61,909 nt of DNA from Bacteroidota bacterium (GTDB taxonomy: Bacteria; Bacteroidota; Bacteroidia; Chitinophagales; Chitinophagaceae), in NCBI GenBank assembly GCA_016868455.1, contig VGGV01000015.1:1-61909 (forward strand). The letters are read 5' to 3'. The position numbers and the translations under genes were made by a program. Position 1 is the stretch's first letter. Every line of letters starts with the position of its first letter. Of this stretch, positions 1 through 9,275 are shown piece by piece. The notes under the pieces were generated by a model, which was given only the letters and a program-made list of their open reading frames with translations, had not been told where the DNA came from and did not search any database.

Positions 1-57
1 ACCACCGAGCAAACGCCCCAAAGACGGTATGAGGAATCCGTAAAAAAAGCTGCCTGA
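1..57 (+). CDS. C-terminal end of an unidentified protein (partial)
   Basis: A reading frame is open from the window edge to a TGA at 55-57 and ends in RRYEESVKKAA. The charged tail gives no family. The next genes are a STAS domain and a carbonic anhydrase, so it could be the end of a SulP-type anion transporter, but that is only a guess from context. Confidence 0.4.
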   Translation, partial: TTEQTPQRRYEESVKKAA

Positions 58-112
58 AAAATTGTAAATGAAAAAAACCTTAACTTAACAACCTGATCCT
101 TTGGTATCGAAA

Positions 113-487
113 ATGGGGAGTATTATATATTATTTCCATAAGGAAAAACACCACGAAGGTGAAACCATCCTGATTCATCTTGCAGAAGAAGTTTCATTCC
201 TGAATAAGGCGAGTATCAAGCTTACACTGGAACACCTGCCTGCCAACTCAACAGTGATTATTGACGCTTATGACAGCCAGTATATTGACTATGATGTGCT
301 GGAACTGATAAGAGACTTTAAAGAAGTGCAGGCACCGGCCAGGAACATTACCTGCAAAACGGTTGGATTCAGGGAGAAGTACAACATTGCGAATACAGAC
401 AATGTTCAATCCATCCAGGGGTATATACCCCGCTATCACTCTGTTATTGTAGGTAAGCCGGTGAAAAACATACCGGTAATTAATTAA
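113..487 (+). CDS. Stand-alone STAS-domain protein resembling a SulP transporter C-terminus
   Basis: About 124 residues that match the STAS domain at the C-terminus of SulP anion transporters: the run FHKEKHHEGETILIHLAEEV, then SFLNKASI, then VIIDAYDSQYIDYDVLELI. In SulP proteins this follows about 12 membrane helices. None are encoded here, because the same frame upstream carries a TAA at 86-88. The ATG at 113 is preferred over the TTG at 101. It is either a genuine separate STAS subunit or the detached end of a split SulP gene. The carbonic anhydrase 21 bp downstream fits SulP-type bicarbonate transport, which is often paired with that enzyme. Family assignment is firm; function as a separate polypeptide is inferred. 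Confidence 0.7.
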   Translation: MGSIIYYFHKEKHHEGETILIHLAEEVSFLNKASIKLTLEHLPANSTVIIDAYDSQYIDYDVLELIRDFKEVQAPARNITCKTVGFREKYNIANTDNVQSIQGYIPRYHSVIVGKPVKNIPVIN

Positions 488-508
488 TCAGCTTAAATTA
501 TTTAAATT

Positions 509-1189
509 ATGAGAACACATAACAAAGAATCACAATCAACCATGACACCTGCCATGGCATTGCAGATACTGCAGGATGGCAACAAGCGGTTTGTAAGTAA
601 CTTAAGACTCAACCGTGACCTGCTGCAGCAGGTAAATGAAACGAGGGACGGGCAGTGGCCTTTTGCTGTGGTACTCAGCTGCATTGACAGCCGCACCAGC
701 GCTGAATTGATTTTTGACCAGGGGCTTGGCGATATATTCAGCGTACGCATCGCCGGCAATATTGTGAATGAAGATATACTGGGCAGCATGGAGTTTACCT
801 GCAAGGTGGCGGGATCAAAATTCATTGTGGTGCTGGGCCATACCAAATGCGGGGCCGTAAAAGGCGCCTGCGATCATGTGGAGATGGGTAATCTGACGTC
901 GTTACTTGCCAAACTCAGACCCGCCGTGGACGATGAAACAACCACAAACACCGGACGCAGCTCAGCCAACGGTGAGTTTGTGGAGAATGTTGCCGCCATC
1001 AATGTACGCCGTACTGTAAAGGATATTTTGAACCGCAGTGTAATACTGCATGATATGATTGAGAAAGGAGAAATAGGTATTTGCGGTGCTATGTATAATG
1101 TGGAAACAGGTCTGGTGGAATTTTATAATGACACCAAAATCATAAAACCTTCTCCAAAACAGGCAAGAATGCAGGGGACTCTTTCATAA
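509..1189 (+). CDS. Beta-class carbonic anhydrase
   Basis: This 226-residue protein would interconvert CO2 and bicarbonate in the cytoplasm. The zinc site of beta-carbonic anhydrases is visible: Cys58-x-Asp60-x-Arg62 in SCIDSR, and His111-x-x-Cys114 in GHTKCGAVKG. The spacing and the VRIAGN segment after the first motif are typical, and length fits the family. It lies directly after the STAS gene in the same direction, so the pair probably serves inorganic carbon supply or pH balance. A GC-rich hairpin follows the stop codon. Confidence 0.93.
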   Translation: MRTHNKESQSTMTPAMALQILQDGNKRFVSNLRLNRDLLQQVNETRDGQWPFAVVLSCIDSRTSAELIFDQGLGDIFSVRIAGNIVNEDILGSMEFTCKVAGSKFIVVLGHTKCGAVKGACDHVEMGNLTSLLAKLRPAVDDETTTNTGRSSANGEFVENVAAINVRRTVKDILNRSVILHDMIEKGEIGICGAMYNVETGLVEFYNDTKIIKPSPKQARMQGTLS

Positions 1190-1212
1190 CAAGGGTTATT
1201 TTAGAAGCACAG

Positions 1213-1240
1213 ATCCCGCCCGTCAGGGGCGGGATTTATT
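1213..1240 (+). terminator. GC-rich hairpin after carbonic anhydrase
   Basis: ATCCCGCCC and GGGCGGGAT form a 9-bp stem around GTCAG, followed by a short T-rich stretch. It sits between the carbonic anhydrase stop and the DUF2490 gene. The same type of stem (TCCCGCC) recurs at 9695, so it may also be one of the dispersed palindromes of this genome. Confidence 0.55.
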
Positions 1241-1252
1241 GAATGGATATGT

Positions 1253-2005
1253 ATGAAAAAAAAGATCTTATTTCCTTTTTTCATTCTTTGTTATTTCAAT
1301 GTCGTTGCCCAGAACGACCGGGTGAATGATTATAACTATCTCAACTGGGTGCAAACGTTCAACACTGTTTTGCTGAATAAGAAATGGAGCCTGCACCTGG
1401 AATACCAGTGGCGAAGGGATGAAGGATTAAAAAACTGGCAACAAAGCTTATTGCGCATCGGCGCTAATTATAAAATCAATGATAACGTAACAGCGCATCT
1501 CGGTTACGGATGGATTGAAACATTTTCCTACGGCGATTTTCCCATTGCCAATAACGGAACATTTCCCGAACACCGCATTTATGAACAAATCAGTTTTCGG
1601 CAGCCGGTAAATAAATTTTTATTTACTCACCGCTTCCGTATTGAACAAAGATGGCTGGGCCGTGTAAAAGCCGGCACTGTCGGTAACCGGGAGATTGAAG
1701 ACTGGTTTTTTCTGCACCGCTTCCGTTACCAGTTCAGGATGCAGCGGTCAATGTGGGCAAAGAATGATAAACAACTTTATGCCGCCGCAGCCGATGAAAT
1801 TTTTATTGGCGCCGGAAAAAATCTGGGTGTGAATATTTTTGACCAGAACCGGATTTTCCTGCTGCTCGGTTATAAACTGAATAAAAATCTTTCCATTGAA
1901 GGTGGTTATATGAACCAGACACTGCAGCAGGGAAGAAGGATAAATAACCAATCTATTATGCAAAGAAATAATGGGTGGGTGTTTAGCACAATTATTAATT
2001 TATAA
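1253..2005 (+). CDS. DUF2490 family outer-membrane-type protein
   Basis: A 250-residue protein with a signal peptide (residues 1-19, ending VVAQ). The rest is rich in alternating aromatic beta strands such as WSLHLEYQWRRD and FTHRFRIEQRW and ends in a phenylalanine-poor beta strand. This is the pattern of DUF2490 proteins, predicted outer-membrane beta barrels of unknown role in Bacteroidota. The start codon closely follows the hairpin at 1213. No function can be assigned. It may share a transcript with terC, 9 bp downstream. Confidence 0.75.
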   Translation: MKKKILFPFFILCYFNVVAQNDRVNDYNYLNWVQTFNTVLLNKKWSLHLEYQWRRDEGLKNWQQSLLRIGANYKINDNVTAHLGYGWIETFSYGDFPIANNGTFPEHRIYEQISFRQPVNKFLFTHRFRIEQRWLGRVKAGTVGNREIEDWFFLHRFRYQFRMQRSMWAKNDKQLYAAAADEIFIGAGKNLGVNIFDQNRIFLLLGYKLNKNLSIEGGYMNQTLQQGRRINNQSIMQRNNGWVFSTIINL

Positions 2006-2014
2006 AAAGTAATC

Positions 2015-2776
2015 ATGAATTATGAAATAATTATCGGATTCCTTACGCTGATTGCATTGGAAGTAGTGCTGGGCATTGATAATATCATTTTTATCTCCAT
2101 CCTGGCATCCAAACTTCCCCAACACCAACAGAAAAAGGCAAGGCGTATTGGTTTGCTGCTGGCGGCTATAACCAGGCTTACTTTGCTGGCTTTGATATCT
2201 GTTATCTTGAAACTGGAAAAAGACCTCTTTACTGTTATCAACACAGGCATTTCGGGGAAGGACCTGATATTGATTGGCGGCGGATTATTTCTATTATACA
2301 AAAGTGCAACAGAAATATATCACAAAATGGAAGGAGTGGAGGGCGATAAAACAATGAAACTGAAACCAGCCTCCTTTAAAGCCGTTATCGGGCAGGTGCT
2401 CATTATGGATATGGTTTTTTCCATTGATTCAATTATTACGGCTGTGGGAATGGTAAAAGAAATATGGATAATGTATGCAGCTGTAATAATTACCGTGGTG
2501 ATTATGTTATTCGCGGCAGAGCCGGTAAGTAATTTTGTAAACAGGCACCCGGCATTTAAAATGCTTGCCCTGAGTTTCCTGCTCTTGATTGGTTTTGCCC
2601 TGCTGGTGGAAGGATTTGATATGAAAATTCCGAAAGGATATATTTATTTTTCTATGGCTTTTGCATTATTCGTGGATATCATTCAGATGCGGATGCAGAG
2701 AAAAAAGACAGCGCCTGTTCAGTTACATGAGCACTGGACAGAGAAAGAAGCAGGAAAAAATAAAACAATATTGTAA
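2015..2776 (+). CDS. TerC family integral membrane protein
   Basis: A 253-residue membrane protein of the TerC family (tellurite resistance / metal-ion export related). Family signatures are the repeated acidic membrane motifs EVVLGIDNIIFISILA near the N-terminus and MDMVFSIDSIITAVGM near residue 135, with intramembrane Asp residues thought to bind metal ions. About seven helices can be traced. TerC homologues are linked to manganese efflux and loading of exported metalloenzymes, but the substrate here is unknown. Confidence 0.88.
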   Translation: MNYEIIIGFLTLIALEVVLGIDNIIFISILASKLPQHQQKKARRIGLLLAAITRLTLLALISVILKLEKDLFTVINTGISGKDLILIGGGLFLLYKSATEIYHKMEGVEGDKTMKLKPASFKAVIGQVLIMDMVFSIDSIITAVGMVKEIWIMYAAVIITVVIMLFAAEPVSNFVNRHPAFKMLALSFLLLIGFALLVEGFDMKIPKGYIYFSMAFALFVDIIQMRMQRKKTAPVQLHEHWTEKEAGKNKTIL

Positions 2777-2779
2777 AAA

Positions 2780-3040
2780 TCAATTGTCAAGTTCCTTTGA
2801 CTTCCACGGCAGGTGATCATATTCACCCCGGAAGGCGTACCATCCAAAAATAACCAACCCGGCAGCGATGGGGGTGAAGATGGTGATGATGATGATCCAG
2901 ATCACCGGGTTGTTGATGTCTTTCTTACCCGCAGAATCAATATTGGCAACAGCACCGGCAACCAGTTCATAAATAACAAGAGGAGCCAGTATTAAAAATA
3001 AAAGGCCGAAATATCTTTTAAAGGCGTTGAATTTTTTCAT
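2780..3040 (-). CDS. Small two-helix membrane protein (DUF6814-like)
   Basis: 86 residues with two clear membrane helices (about 12-32 and 46-66) separated by a short loop with KKDINNPV. It resembles the small Bacteroidota membrane proteins annotated DUF6814. It starts 3 bp after the MFS stop codon on the same strand, so the two are almost certainly co-transcribed and the small protein may be an accessory subunit of the transporter. No catalytic motif is seen. Confidence 0.65.
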   Translation of the reverse strand: MKKFNAFKRYFGLLFLILAPLVIYELVAGAVANIDSAGKKDINNPVIWIIIITIFTPIAAGLVIFGWYAFRGEYDHLPWKSKELDN

Positions 3041-3043
3041 AGT

Positions 3044-4636
3044 TCAATCGTATATATTTCTGTCAATTTTATTTCTCAGGTATAAAGAGCCGATTACAAA
3101 ACACAAAGCCGCCACACCAATCGGGTACCACAGGCCCACCAGCGGGTCGACGGGATAAGTGGTTGTCAATAATAATCCAATAAAGGGGACCAGCCCGCCA
3201 AAGATACCGTTACCGATATGATAAGGAAGCGACATCGAAGTGTAACGGATTTTTGTTGGAAATAATTCAACTAAAAATGCTGCGACAGGGCCGTAGGCCA
3301 TGGTGACAAACAGGATCATAACAAAAACAAGGAAAATAAATTTCCAATAAGAGGCTGAATTAATGCTAAGGCCTGAAAACACCGGTTTTATATCGGGCCG
3401 CAAAGCAGATGGTTTGTCCTGACCTAATGCATTTAATGGGGGATATTTTGTCCGCCCTCCGGTTGTAGTGAGTGTATCATATTTTTCTTCGCTGAAGTGA
3501 TTTCCTGAATATTCCCATCTCTTTTTTTTATGAAGAACTACCGTGTCACCGTTTACCAGTGTGTCAGAGTTTATAATCTTTACAACATTTAATGAAGCAA
3601 TTTTAGATTCATCTATTACCCACTCCTTCACATTTGTATCAGTCAGGAAAATTCCAAAGATTGGTCTATAAAAAATAATTCCACCCAACAACCCAGCCAT
3701 CATGATCCACTTCCTTCCGATTTTATCGCTTAGCCATCCCCAGAAAATAAAAAATGGGGTGGCAAATGCAATAGCCCAGAGCATGATGGTCCGGCTTTGC
3801 TCAAATTCAATATTGCATTTTGTCTCTAAGAAATTTTGCGCATAAAACTGGCCTGTGTACCAGATCACTCCCTGCCCCATTACAGCGCCGAACAATGCCA
3901 GGAGCACCATTTTAAAATTTGCTTTGTGCCTGAAACTTTCTGTTATCGGGTTTACGGATGTTTTACCTGCCGCCTTTAACTCGGCATAAAGCGGGGATTC
4001 CTTCATCTTCAAACGGATGTATATAGAAATGCCAACCAATAAGATTGAAATCCAGAAAGGATAACGCCAGCCGCCCCATTCAGCGCTGAATTGTGCATCG
4101 GGCATATTCAGCTTTACCAGCATAATAACGCCAAGGGCAATAAATAAACCGAGAGTGGCAGTTGTCTGTATCCAGGAAGTATAAAAACCTCTTTTGCCAA
4201 TTGGTGCATGTTCTGCCACATAAGTGGCGGCGCCGCCGTATTCACCACCCAAGGCAAGGCCCTGCAACAATCTTAGAATTAAAACTAAGATAGGGGCAGC
4301 TATGCCAATACTCTTATAATTCGGTACACAGCCGATTAAAAAAGTGGATACACCCATGATGACAAGGGTGAGCAGGAAAGTATATTTTCTGCCCACCAAG
4401 TCACCAATGCGGCCAAAGACCAATGCTCCAAATGGGCGGACAATAAAACCCGCAGCAAATACAGCCAGGGTACTCAGCAATGCAGCAGTAGGATTTCCTT
4501 CCGGGAAAAACTGGGTGCTGATGGTTTTGGCCAGCATACCAAAGATGTAGAAATCATACCACTCAATCATGGTGCCTACTGAAGAAGCAGCTATGATTTT
4601 GCGTATGGCCCAGCCGCCGGTTTTTGTTTCGTTCAT
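3044..4636 (-). CDS. MFS transporter of the metabolite:H+ symporter (MHS) type with a large loop insert
   Basis: A 530-residue major facilitator related to the MHS group (ProP/ShiA/KgtP-like carriers of small carboxylates and osmolytes). The MFS signature between helices 2 and 3 is present as GRIGDLVGRKYTF, and LLQGLALGGEYGGA is typical of MHS. Around residues 325-425 lies a hydrophilic insert of about 100 residues (from FLTDTNVKEW to SINSASYWKF) absent from usual 430-450-residue members. It is divergent from acetyl-CoA synthetase, which suggests uptake of acetate or another short carboxylate. Substrate is inferred from neighbours only. Confidence 0.85.
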   Translation of the reverse strand: MNETKTGGWAIRKIIAASSVGTMIEWYDFYIFGMLAKTISTQFFPEGNPTAALLSTLAVFAAGFIVRPFGALVFGRIGDLVGRKYTFLLTLVIMGVSTFLIGCVPNYKSIGIAAPILVLILRLLQGLALGGEYGGAATYVAEHAPIGKRGFYTSWIQTTATLGLFIALGVIMLVKLNMPDAQFSAEWGGWRYPFWISILLVGISIYIRLKMKESPLYAELKAAGKTSVNPITESFRHKANFKMVLLALFGAVMGQGVIWYTGQFYAQNFLETKCNIEFEQSRTIMLWAIAFATPFFIFWGWLSDKIGRKWIMMAGLLGGIIFYRPIFGIFLTDTNVKEWVIDESKIASLNVVKIINSDTLVNGDTVVLHKKKRWEYSGNHFSEEKYDTLTTTGGRTKYPPLNALGQDKPSALRPDIKPVFSGLSINSASYWKFIFLVFVMILFVTMAYGPVAAFLVELFPTKIRYTSMSLPYHIGNGIFGGLVPFIGLLLTTTYPVDPLVGLWYPIGVAALCFVIGSLYLRNKIDRNIYD

Positions 4637-4713
4637 GGGATTAAAATACGAATAGATTTTATGCTGCGGATAAATTTTTTGTCTTCGTACTTTTAAGGGG
4701 TAAAAGATTGCCT

Positions 4714-6654
4714 ATGTCATATCCATTTCAGATAACATCGCTGAAGCAATACCATAAAGACTATAAAAAAAGTGTGGAAGAACCCGAAGCCTTCTGGACT
4801 TCTGTTGCAGAAAATTTTAAATGGAGAAAAAAATGGGACAAGGTATTGGAATGGAATTTTAAAGAACCCAAAATAAAATGGTTTGAAGGAGCAAAACTAA
4901 ATATCACAGAAAACTGTATTGACCGTCACCTTGCTACCATGGGCGAAAAGCCAGCTATCATCTGGGAACCAAACGATCCTAATGACCGGGTAAGGATTGT
5001 AACCTACAACCGGTTGCATAAAAGAGTTTGCCAGGTGGCGCAGATGCTTCGCAACAATGGAGCAAAGAAAGGCGACCGTATATGTATATATATGGGCATG
5101 GTGCCTGAGTTGGTGTATGCGGTGCTGGGCTGTGCAAGAATTGGCGCCATTCATTCAGTCATCTTTGGCGGCTTCAGCGCACAAAGTATTGCCGACAGGT
5201 TAGATGATGCACAAGCGGAATACATCATTACCTGCGATGGAGCTTATCGTGGCGGAAAAGATATTCCGCTGAAAAGTGTTATTGATGATGCACTGATTGG
5301 AAATAAAACAGTCAAGAGAGTGATTGTTTACACTAGAACAAGAACTCCTGTTTCCATGATCAAGGGCCGGGATGTTTGGTGGGAAGATGAAATGGATATA
5401 TCAGAAGACCAAATAGAAAAAAATGGTTTTGTCTCTTTCCCTGCCGAAGAAATGGACGCAGAAGACCCTTTGTTCATTCTTTATACATCAGGTTCCACAG
5501 GTAAACCTAAAGGGGTTGTTCATACCTGCGCCGGTTATATGGTGTGGACTACTTACACTTTTGTAAATGTATTTCAATACAAACCCGGCGAGATTCATTT
5601 TTGTACTGCCGATATTGGCTGGATAACGGGGCATAGTTATATTGTCTATGGTCCGTTAAGCGCCGGCGCCACTTCATTGATGTTTGAAGGCATCCCAACC
5701 TGGCCTGATGCAGGAAGGTTTTGGGATATTGTTGACAGGCATAAAGTAAACATTCTTTACACCGCTCCGACAGCTATCAGAAGTTTAATGGGATTTGGTA
5801 CCGAGCCGCTGAAAGGAAAAGATTTATCATCATTAAAAATTCTGGGAACAGTTGGCGAACCCATCAATGAGGAGGCCTGGCACTGGTATGATGAAAATAT
5901 TGGTAAGAAAAAATGCCCGATAGTGGATACCTGGTGGCAAACGGAAACAGGAGGTGCGCTGATTTCAAACCTTGCAGGCGTTACTCCGGCTAAACCAAGC
6001 TGGGCCACACGGCCCATGCCGGGTGTACAGCCGGTACTGCTTGATGAGAATGGAGCCCCCTCCCAAGCTCCCCCCGGAGGGGGAGGCGTCATTTCCGGCA
6101 ATTTATGTATTCAAGCGCCATGGCCGGGTATTCTTCGTACCACTTGGGGAGACCATGAGAGGTGCAGACAGAATTATTTCGTCACGTATGAAAATTTATA
6201 CTTCACCGGCGATGGAGCCTTGAAAGATGAACAAGGGAATTATCGCATTACAGGAAGAGTGGATGATGTATTAAATGTAAGCGGCCACCGTATTGGTACC
6301 GCTGAAGTGGAGAACGCAATCAATATGCATGCCGGAGTAGTGGAAAGCGCTGTGGTGGGCTACCCGCATGATATAAAAGGACAGGGCATTTATGCTTATG
6401 TGATTTATAAGGGTCACCACGGTGATGAAAACCTCAGAAGACAGGATATTTTACAAACTGTGACAAGAATCATCGGCCCGATTGCCAAGCCCGATAAAAT
6501 CCAGTTTGTTTCCGGGCTGCCCAAAACAAGAAGCGGAAAAATCATGCGGCGAATTTTAAGAAAGATTGCAGAGGGAGAAATCTCCAATCTTGGCGATACC
6601 ACAACATTATTAGACCCGGGAGTGGTGGAAGAGATAAAGAATGGCCGTTTATAG
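4714..6654 (+). CDS. acs: Acetyl-CoA synthetase
   Basis: A 646-residue acyl-adenylate enzyme that activates acetate with ATP and CoA. Core motifs are present: YTSGSTGKPKGVVH (phosphate loop), DTWWQTETGG, YFTGDGA and RITGRVDDVLNVSGHRIGT, and the C-terminal catalytic and acetylation-site lysine in KTRSGKIMRRILRKIA. The ATG at 4714 is chosen over a TTG at 4708. Length matches Acs. A GC-rich palindrome of 33 bp is inserted in frame near residue 448, adding Ala/Pro/Gly residues (APSQAPPGGGG) to a surface loop. Divergent from the MFS carrier; both probably serve acetate use. Confidence 0.95.
   Translation: MSYPFQITSLKQYHKDYKKSVEEPEAFWTSVAENFKWRKKWDKVLEWNFKEPKIKWFEGAKLNITENCIDRHLATMGEKPAIIWEPNDPNDRVRIVTYNRLHKRVCQVAQMLRNNGAKKGDRICIYMGMVPELVYAVLGCARIGAIHSVIFGGFSAQSIADRLDDAQAEYIITCDGAYRGGKDIPLKSVIDDALIGNKTVKRVIVYTRTRTPVSMIKGRDVWWEDEMDISEDQIEKNGFVSFPAEEMDAEDPLFILYTSGSTGKPKGVVHTCAGYMVWTTYTFVNVFQYKPGEIHFCTADIGWITGHSYIVYGPLSAGATSLMFEGIPTWPDAGRFWDIVDRHKVNILYTAPTAIRSLMGFGTEPLKGKDLSSLKILGTVGEPINEEAWHWYDENIGKKKCPIVDTWWQTETGGALISNLAGVTPAKPSWATRPMPGVQPVLLDENGAPSQAPPGGGGVISGNLCIQAPWPGILRTTWGDHERCRQNYFVTYENLYFTGDGALKDEQGNYRITGRVDDVLNVSGHRIGTAEVENAINMHAGVVESAVVGYPHDIKGQGIYAYVIYKGHHGDENLRRQDILQTVTRIIGPIAKPDKIQFVSGLPKTRSGKIMRRILRKIAEGEISNLGDTTTLLDPGVVEEIKNGRL
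6055..6087 (+). repeat. In-frame CCTCCC/GGGAGG palindromic insert in acs
   Basis: GCTCCCCC and GGGGGAGGC form an inverted repeat, preceded by CCCCCTCCCAA. The 33 bp are a multiple of three and are translated. The unit resembles the palindrome in the radical SAM gene at 44233 and the one in nadB at 16890. Confidence 0.7.
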
Positions 6655-6670
6655 CAGATGTTGTGTTCCG

Positions 6671-6735
6671 CTCTCCTGCCGGAGAGGGGTTAGTAGTGAG
6701 GTTTTGATCCCGGAGTGGAGGAGGAAATCAAAAAA
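6671..6735 (+). other. Palindrome plus remnant of a second acs-like 3' end
   Basis: CTCTCC-TGCC-GGAGAG at 6671-6686 is a short hairpin. Bases 6703-6735 then match the acs codons at 6610-6642 almost entirely with third-position changes: LDPGVVEEIKN versus FDPGVEEEIKK. This pattern of mainly synonymous differences means the stretch was once coding, probably the end of a deleted tandem acs copy. Confidence 0.55.
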
Positions 6736-6821
6736 GTAAGCTGTAATGAGGGCTTTCAAAATACCCACAGCAGGGTATCGGGTTATTGATGAAGAGAGAT
6801 TAGTTTGAAGAAACTTGTTTC

Positions 6822-7907
6822 ATGTTCAGAGTTTTATATTTCCTGTTTTTCCTGGTTTCCCACCTCTCTTTTGCCCAGAGGCTTAAAAGGGTTGAGCTTA
6901 ACCTGCCGGCTCTCCCAACCATCCATTGCACCCCTGTTAAAGATCAGCACATGTCTTCCACCTGCTGGAGTTTTTCCAGTATTTCACTGTTAGAAAGTGA
7001 ATTAATTAAAGCGGGCAAAGTTGAAGTGGACCTGAGTGAAATGTTTATTGCCCGTCATTCCATGCTGCGGAAAATTCACCGGCATCTGAAACTGAAAGGA
7101 GGTAATTTTTTTACTCCCGGCGGCCAGTTTCATGATGCGGTATGGGTAATGAAAAATTTCGGCCTGGTGCCGGAAGAAGCTTACCCTGGCAAAGGCCGCG
7201 GTGAGCTAAACCATAATCACGCAGAAATGGACACCATTTTAAGCAGGATGGTAAAAGGGCTAATAGAAAAAGGGGTTGTGGAACTTGATCAAAAGCAAAA
7301 TGAAACCTTGAACAAAATCTTTGATTATTATTACGGACCGGTTCCCGCTGAGTTTATTTACAGGGGCCGGTTGTACACTTCGTTTTCGTTTATGGAGCAA
7401 TATCTTGGCATCCATCCGGATGATTACATTGAGATTACTTCCTATACCCATCATCCATTTTATTCAAAATTTGTACTGGAGGATCAATATAACTGGACCG
7501 GCGACGAATACTGAAATGTGCCATTAACTGATTTTTCGGCAATTACAGATTCAGCGCTGGCAAAAGGATATACGGTGGCCTGGGACGGTGATGCCAACGA
7601 CCTGTATTTTGAATACGGGGAAGGTGTTGCATATATGCCCGGAACAATAAAAGATTTTAGAGTGGAAAGACAAACTGCCTTTGAAGACCAGACCACCCAG
7701 CTGAACCATATGATGCATATCGTTGGAAAAGCAAAAGATAAAAACGGCGACACCTGGTATTATATCAAAAACTCCTGGGGCCATTATTCCAATCCGCTCG
7801 GCGGCTTTATCTGGATGCGGGAAGATTATTTTAAAATGCGGACACTGGCGGTTATTGTAAATAAAAATGCCATTCCTTTTGGCATCCGGAGGAAGCTCGG
7901 CCTGTAA
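6822..7907 (+). pseudogene. Secreted papain-like (C1, bleomycin hydrolase type) protease interrupted by TGA
   Basis: Two reading frames in the same phase, separated only by TGA at 7512-7514, together encode a C1 family cysteine protease of about 361 residues. A signal peptide ends near LSFAQ (residue 19). The catalytic Cys is C48 in SSTCWSFSS, the His lies in NHMMHIVG and the Asn in IKNSWG, so all catalytic parts survive on both sides of the stop. The break lies in the conserved stretch DEY-stop-NVPL. TGG (Trp) to TGA is the simplest single-base origin. It is a pseudogene, a read-through gene or a sequencing error; no selenocysteine role is expected because the position is not catalytic. Confidence 0.8.
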
Positions 7908-8049
7908 AAATTGTAACGGTACACCTGCCGTTATTGCGGGAAGCGGGCAGCCTTAATAGACTTTTCACAATCAGGCCATTACCCCGTTAATACTGATTTT
8001 TGGGTATTGACTGCCTGAAGCAGCTGTATTAGCCCCCGCAACACTTTTC

Positions 8050-8057
8050 TATATTTG
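8050..8057 (+). promoter_or_regulatory. -7 promoter box TATATTTG for kbl
   Basis: A perfect Bacteroidota -7 box (TAnnTTTG) 18 bp upstream of the kbl ATG, giving a predicted transcript start close to 8064. No clear -33 TTTG is seen. Confidence 0.5.
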
Positions 8058-8075
8058 CCGCAAAGCCTGAAGTTT

Positions 8076-9275
8076 ATGAATGAAAAACTGGTACAACGCA
8101 TTGCCAAAGAAGTAGAGGAAATAAAAGCATCCGGACTATATAAAACCGAACGGATCATTGAAAGCCCCCAGGGGGCAGAAATTGTAGTGAATGGAAGAAA
8201 AGTGCTGAATTTTTGCGCCAACAACTACCTCGGCCTTTCCAGCCACCCCAAAGTGATAGAAGCTGCCCACAAAGCCATTGACCACCGCGGATATGGTATG
8301 AGCAGTGTGCGGTTCATCTGCGGCACACAGGATATTCATAAAGAACTGGAAGAAAAGATCTCGAAATTCCTCGGCACGGAGGATACTATATTATATGCCG
8401 CCGCATTTGATGCTAACGGAGGAGTGTTTGAACCCTTGTTCAACGAGCAGGATGCCATCATCTCCGATACGCTGAACCATGCAAGTATTATTGACGGCGT
8501 TCGTTTGTGCAAAGCCCAGCGCTACCGCTATGAGCACAACGATATGAATGACCTGGAGGCTAAACTAAAAGAAGCAGCCGGTGCCCGCAGCCGCATTATT
8601 GTAACGGATGGTTCGTTCAGTATGGATGGCACCATTGCAAAGCTGGATGAAATAGTTAAACTAGCAGAGCAGTACGATGCCTGTATCATGATTGATGAAT
8701 GCCACTCTTCCGGCTTTTTAGGAAAAACAGGAAGGGGCACCCATGAGTACCGCGGTGTGATGGGTAAGATCGACATTATCACCGGCACATTGGGTAAGGC
8801 TTTAGGCGGGGCCTCCGGCGGTTTTACATCCGGAAGAAAGGAGATCATTGATATGCTGCGGCAGAAGTCAAGGCCTTATTTGTTCAGCAACACCCTGGCG
8901 CCTTCCATCGTTGGTGCCTCCATTGCTGTGCTGGATATGCTTACAGAAACAACAGAATTAAGAGATAAGCTGGAATATAACACCAAATACTTCCGCAGCA
9001 AGATGACCGAAGCCGGCTTCGATATCAAACCCGGCGATCATCCCATCGTTCCCATCATGCTGTATGATGCGGTGCTGGCGCAAACTATGGCCGCTAAACT
9101 TTTAGAAGAAGGCATTTATGTTATCGGTTTCTTCTTCCCGGTGGTGGCCAAGGGCCAGGCAAGGATTAGGGTGCAGCTGAGTGCGGCACATGAACAGCAG
9201 CACCTGGATAAAGCAATAGCTGCGTTTACCAAAATTGCGAAGGAACAGGGAGTGCTAAAGGAACAGCAGGCCTGA
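8076..9275 (+). CDS. kbl: Glycine C-acetyltransferase (2-amino-3-ketobutyrate CoA ligase)
   Basis: A 399-residue PLP enzyme of the alpha-oxoamine synthase family that splits 2-amino-3-oxobutanoate with CoA into glycine and acetyl-CoA (threonine breakdown). Near end-to-end similarity to Kbl is visible: [36 protein letters not shown], and the PLP lysine K241 in [15 protein letters not shown]. The ATG at 8076 is preferred over an in-frame TTG at 8055, which lies inside the -7 box. Serine palmitoyltransferase is a close relative used by Chitinophagaceae for sphingolipids, but the N-terminal and substrate-loop sequences fit Kbl better. Confidence 0.9.
   Translation: MNEKLVQRIAKEVEEIKASGLYKTERIIESPQGAEIVVNGRKVLNFCANNYLGLSSHPKVIEAAHKAIDHRGYGMSSVRFICGTQDIHKELEEKISKFLGTEDTILYAAAFDANGGVFEPLFNEQDAIISDTLNHASIIDGVRLCKAQRYRYEHNDMNDLEAKLKEAAGARSRIIVTDGSFSMDGTIAKLDEIVKLAEQYDACIMIDECHSSGFLGKTGRGTHEYRGVMGKIDIITGTLGKALGGASGGFTSGRKEIIDMLRQKSRPYLFSNTLAPSIVGASIAVLDMLTETTELRDKLEYNTKYFRSKMTEAGFDIKPGDHPIVPIMLYDAVLAQTMAAKLLEEGIYVIGFFFPVVAKGQARIRVQLSAAHEQQHLDKAIAAFTKIAKEQGVLKEQQA

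Noticed and set aside
7512-7514. Selenocysteine or other recoding at the in-frame TGA of the C1 protease
   Set aside because: The position is not a catalytic Cys, and no selenocysteine hairpin directly after the codon is evident. A Trp-to-stop mutation is simpler.
8055-8075. TTG start extending kbl by seven codons
   Set aside because: The TTG lies inside the predicted -7 box, and the ATG at 8076 matches the family start.
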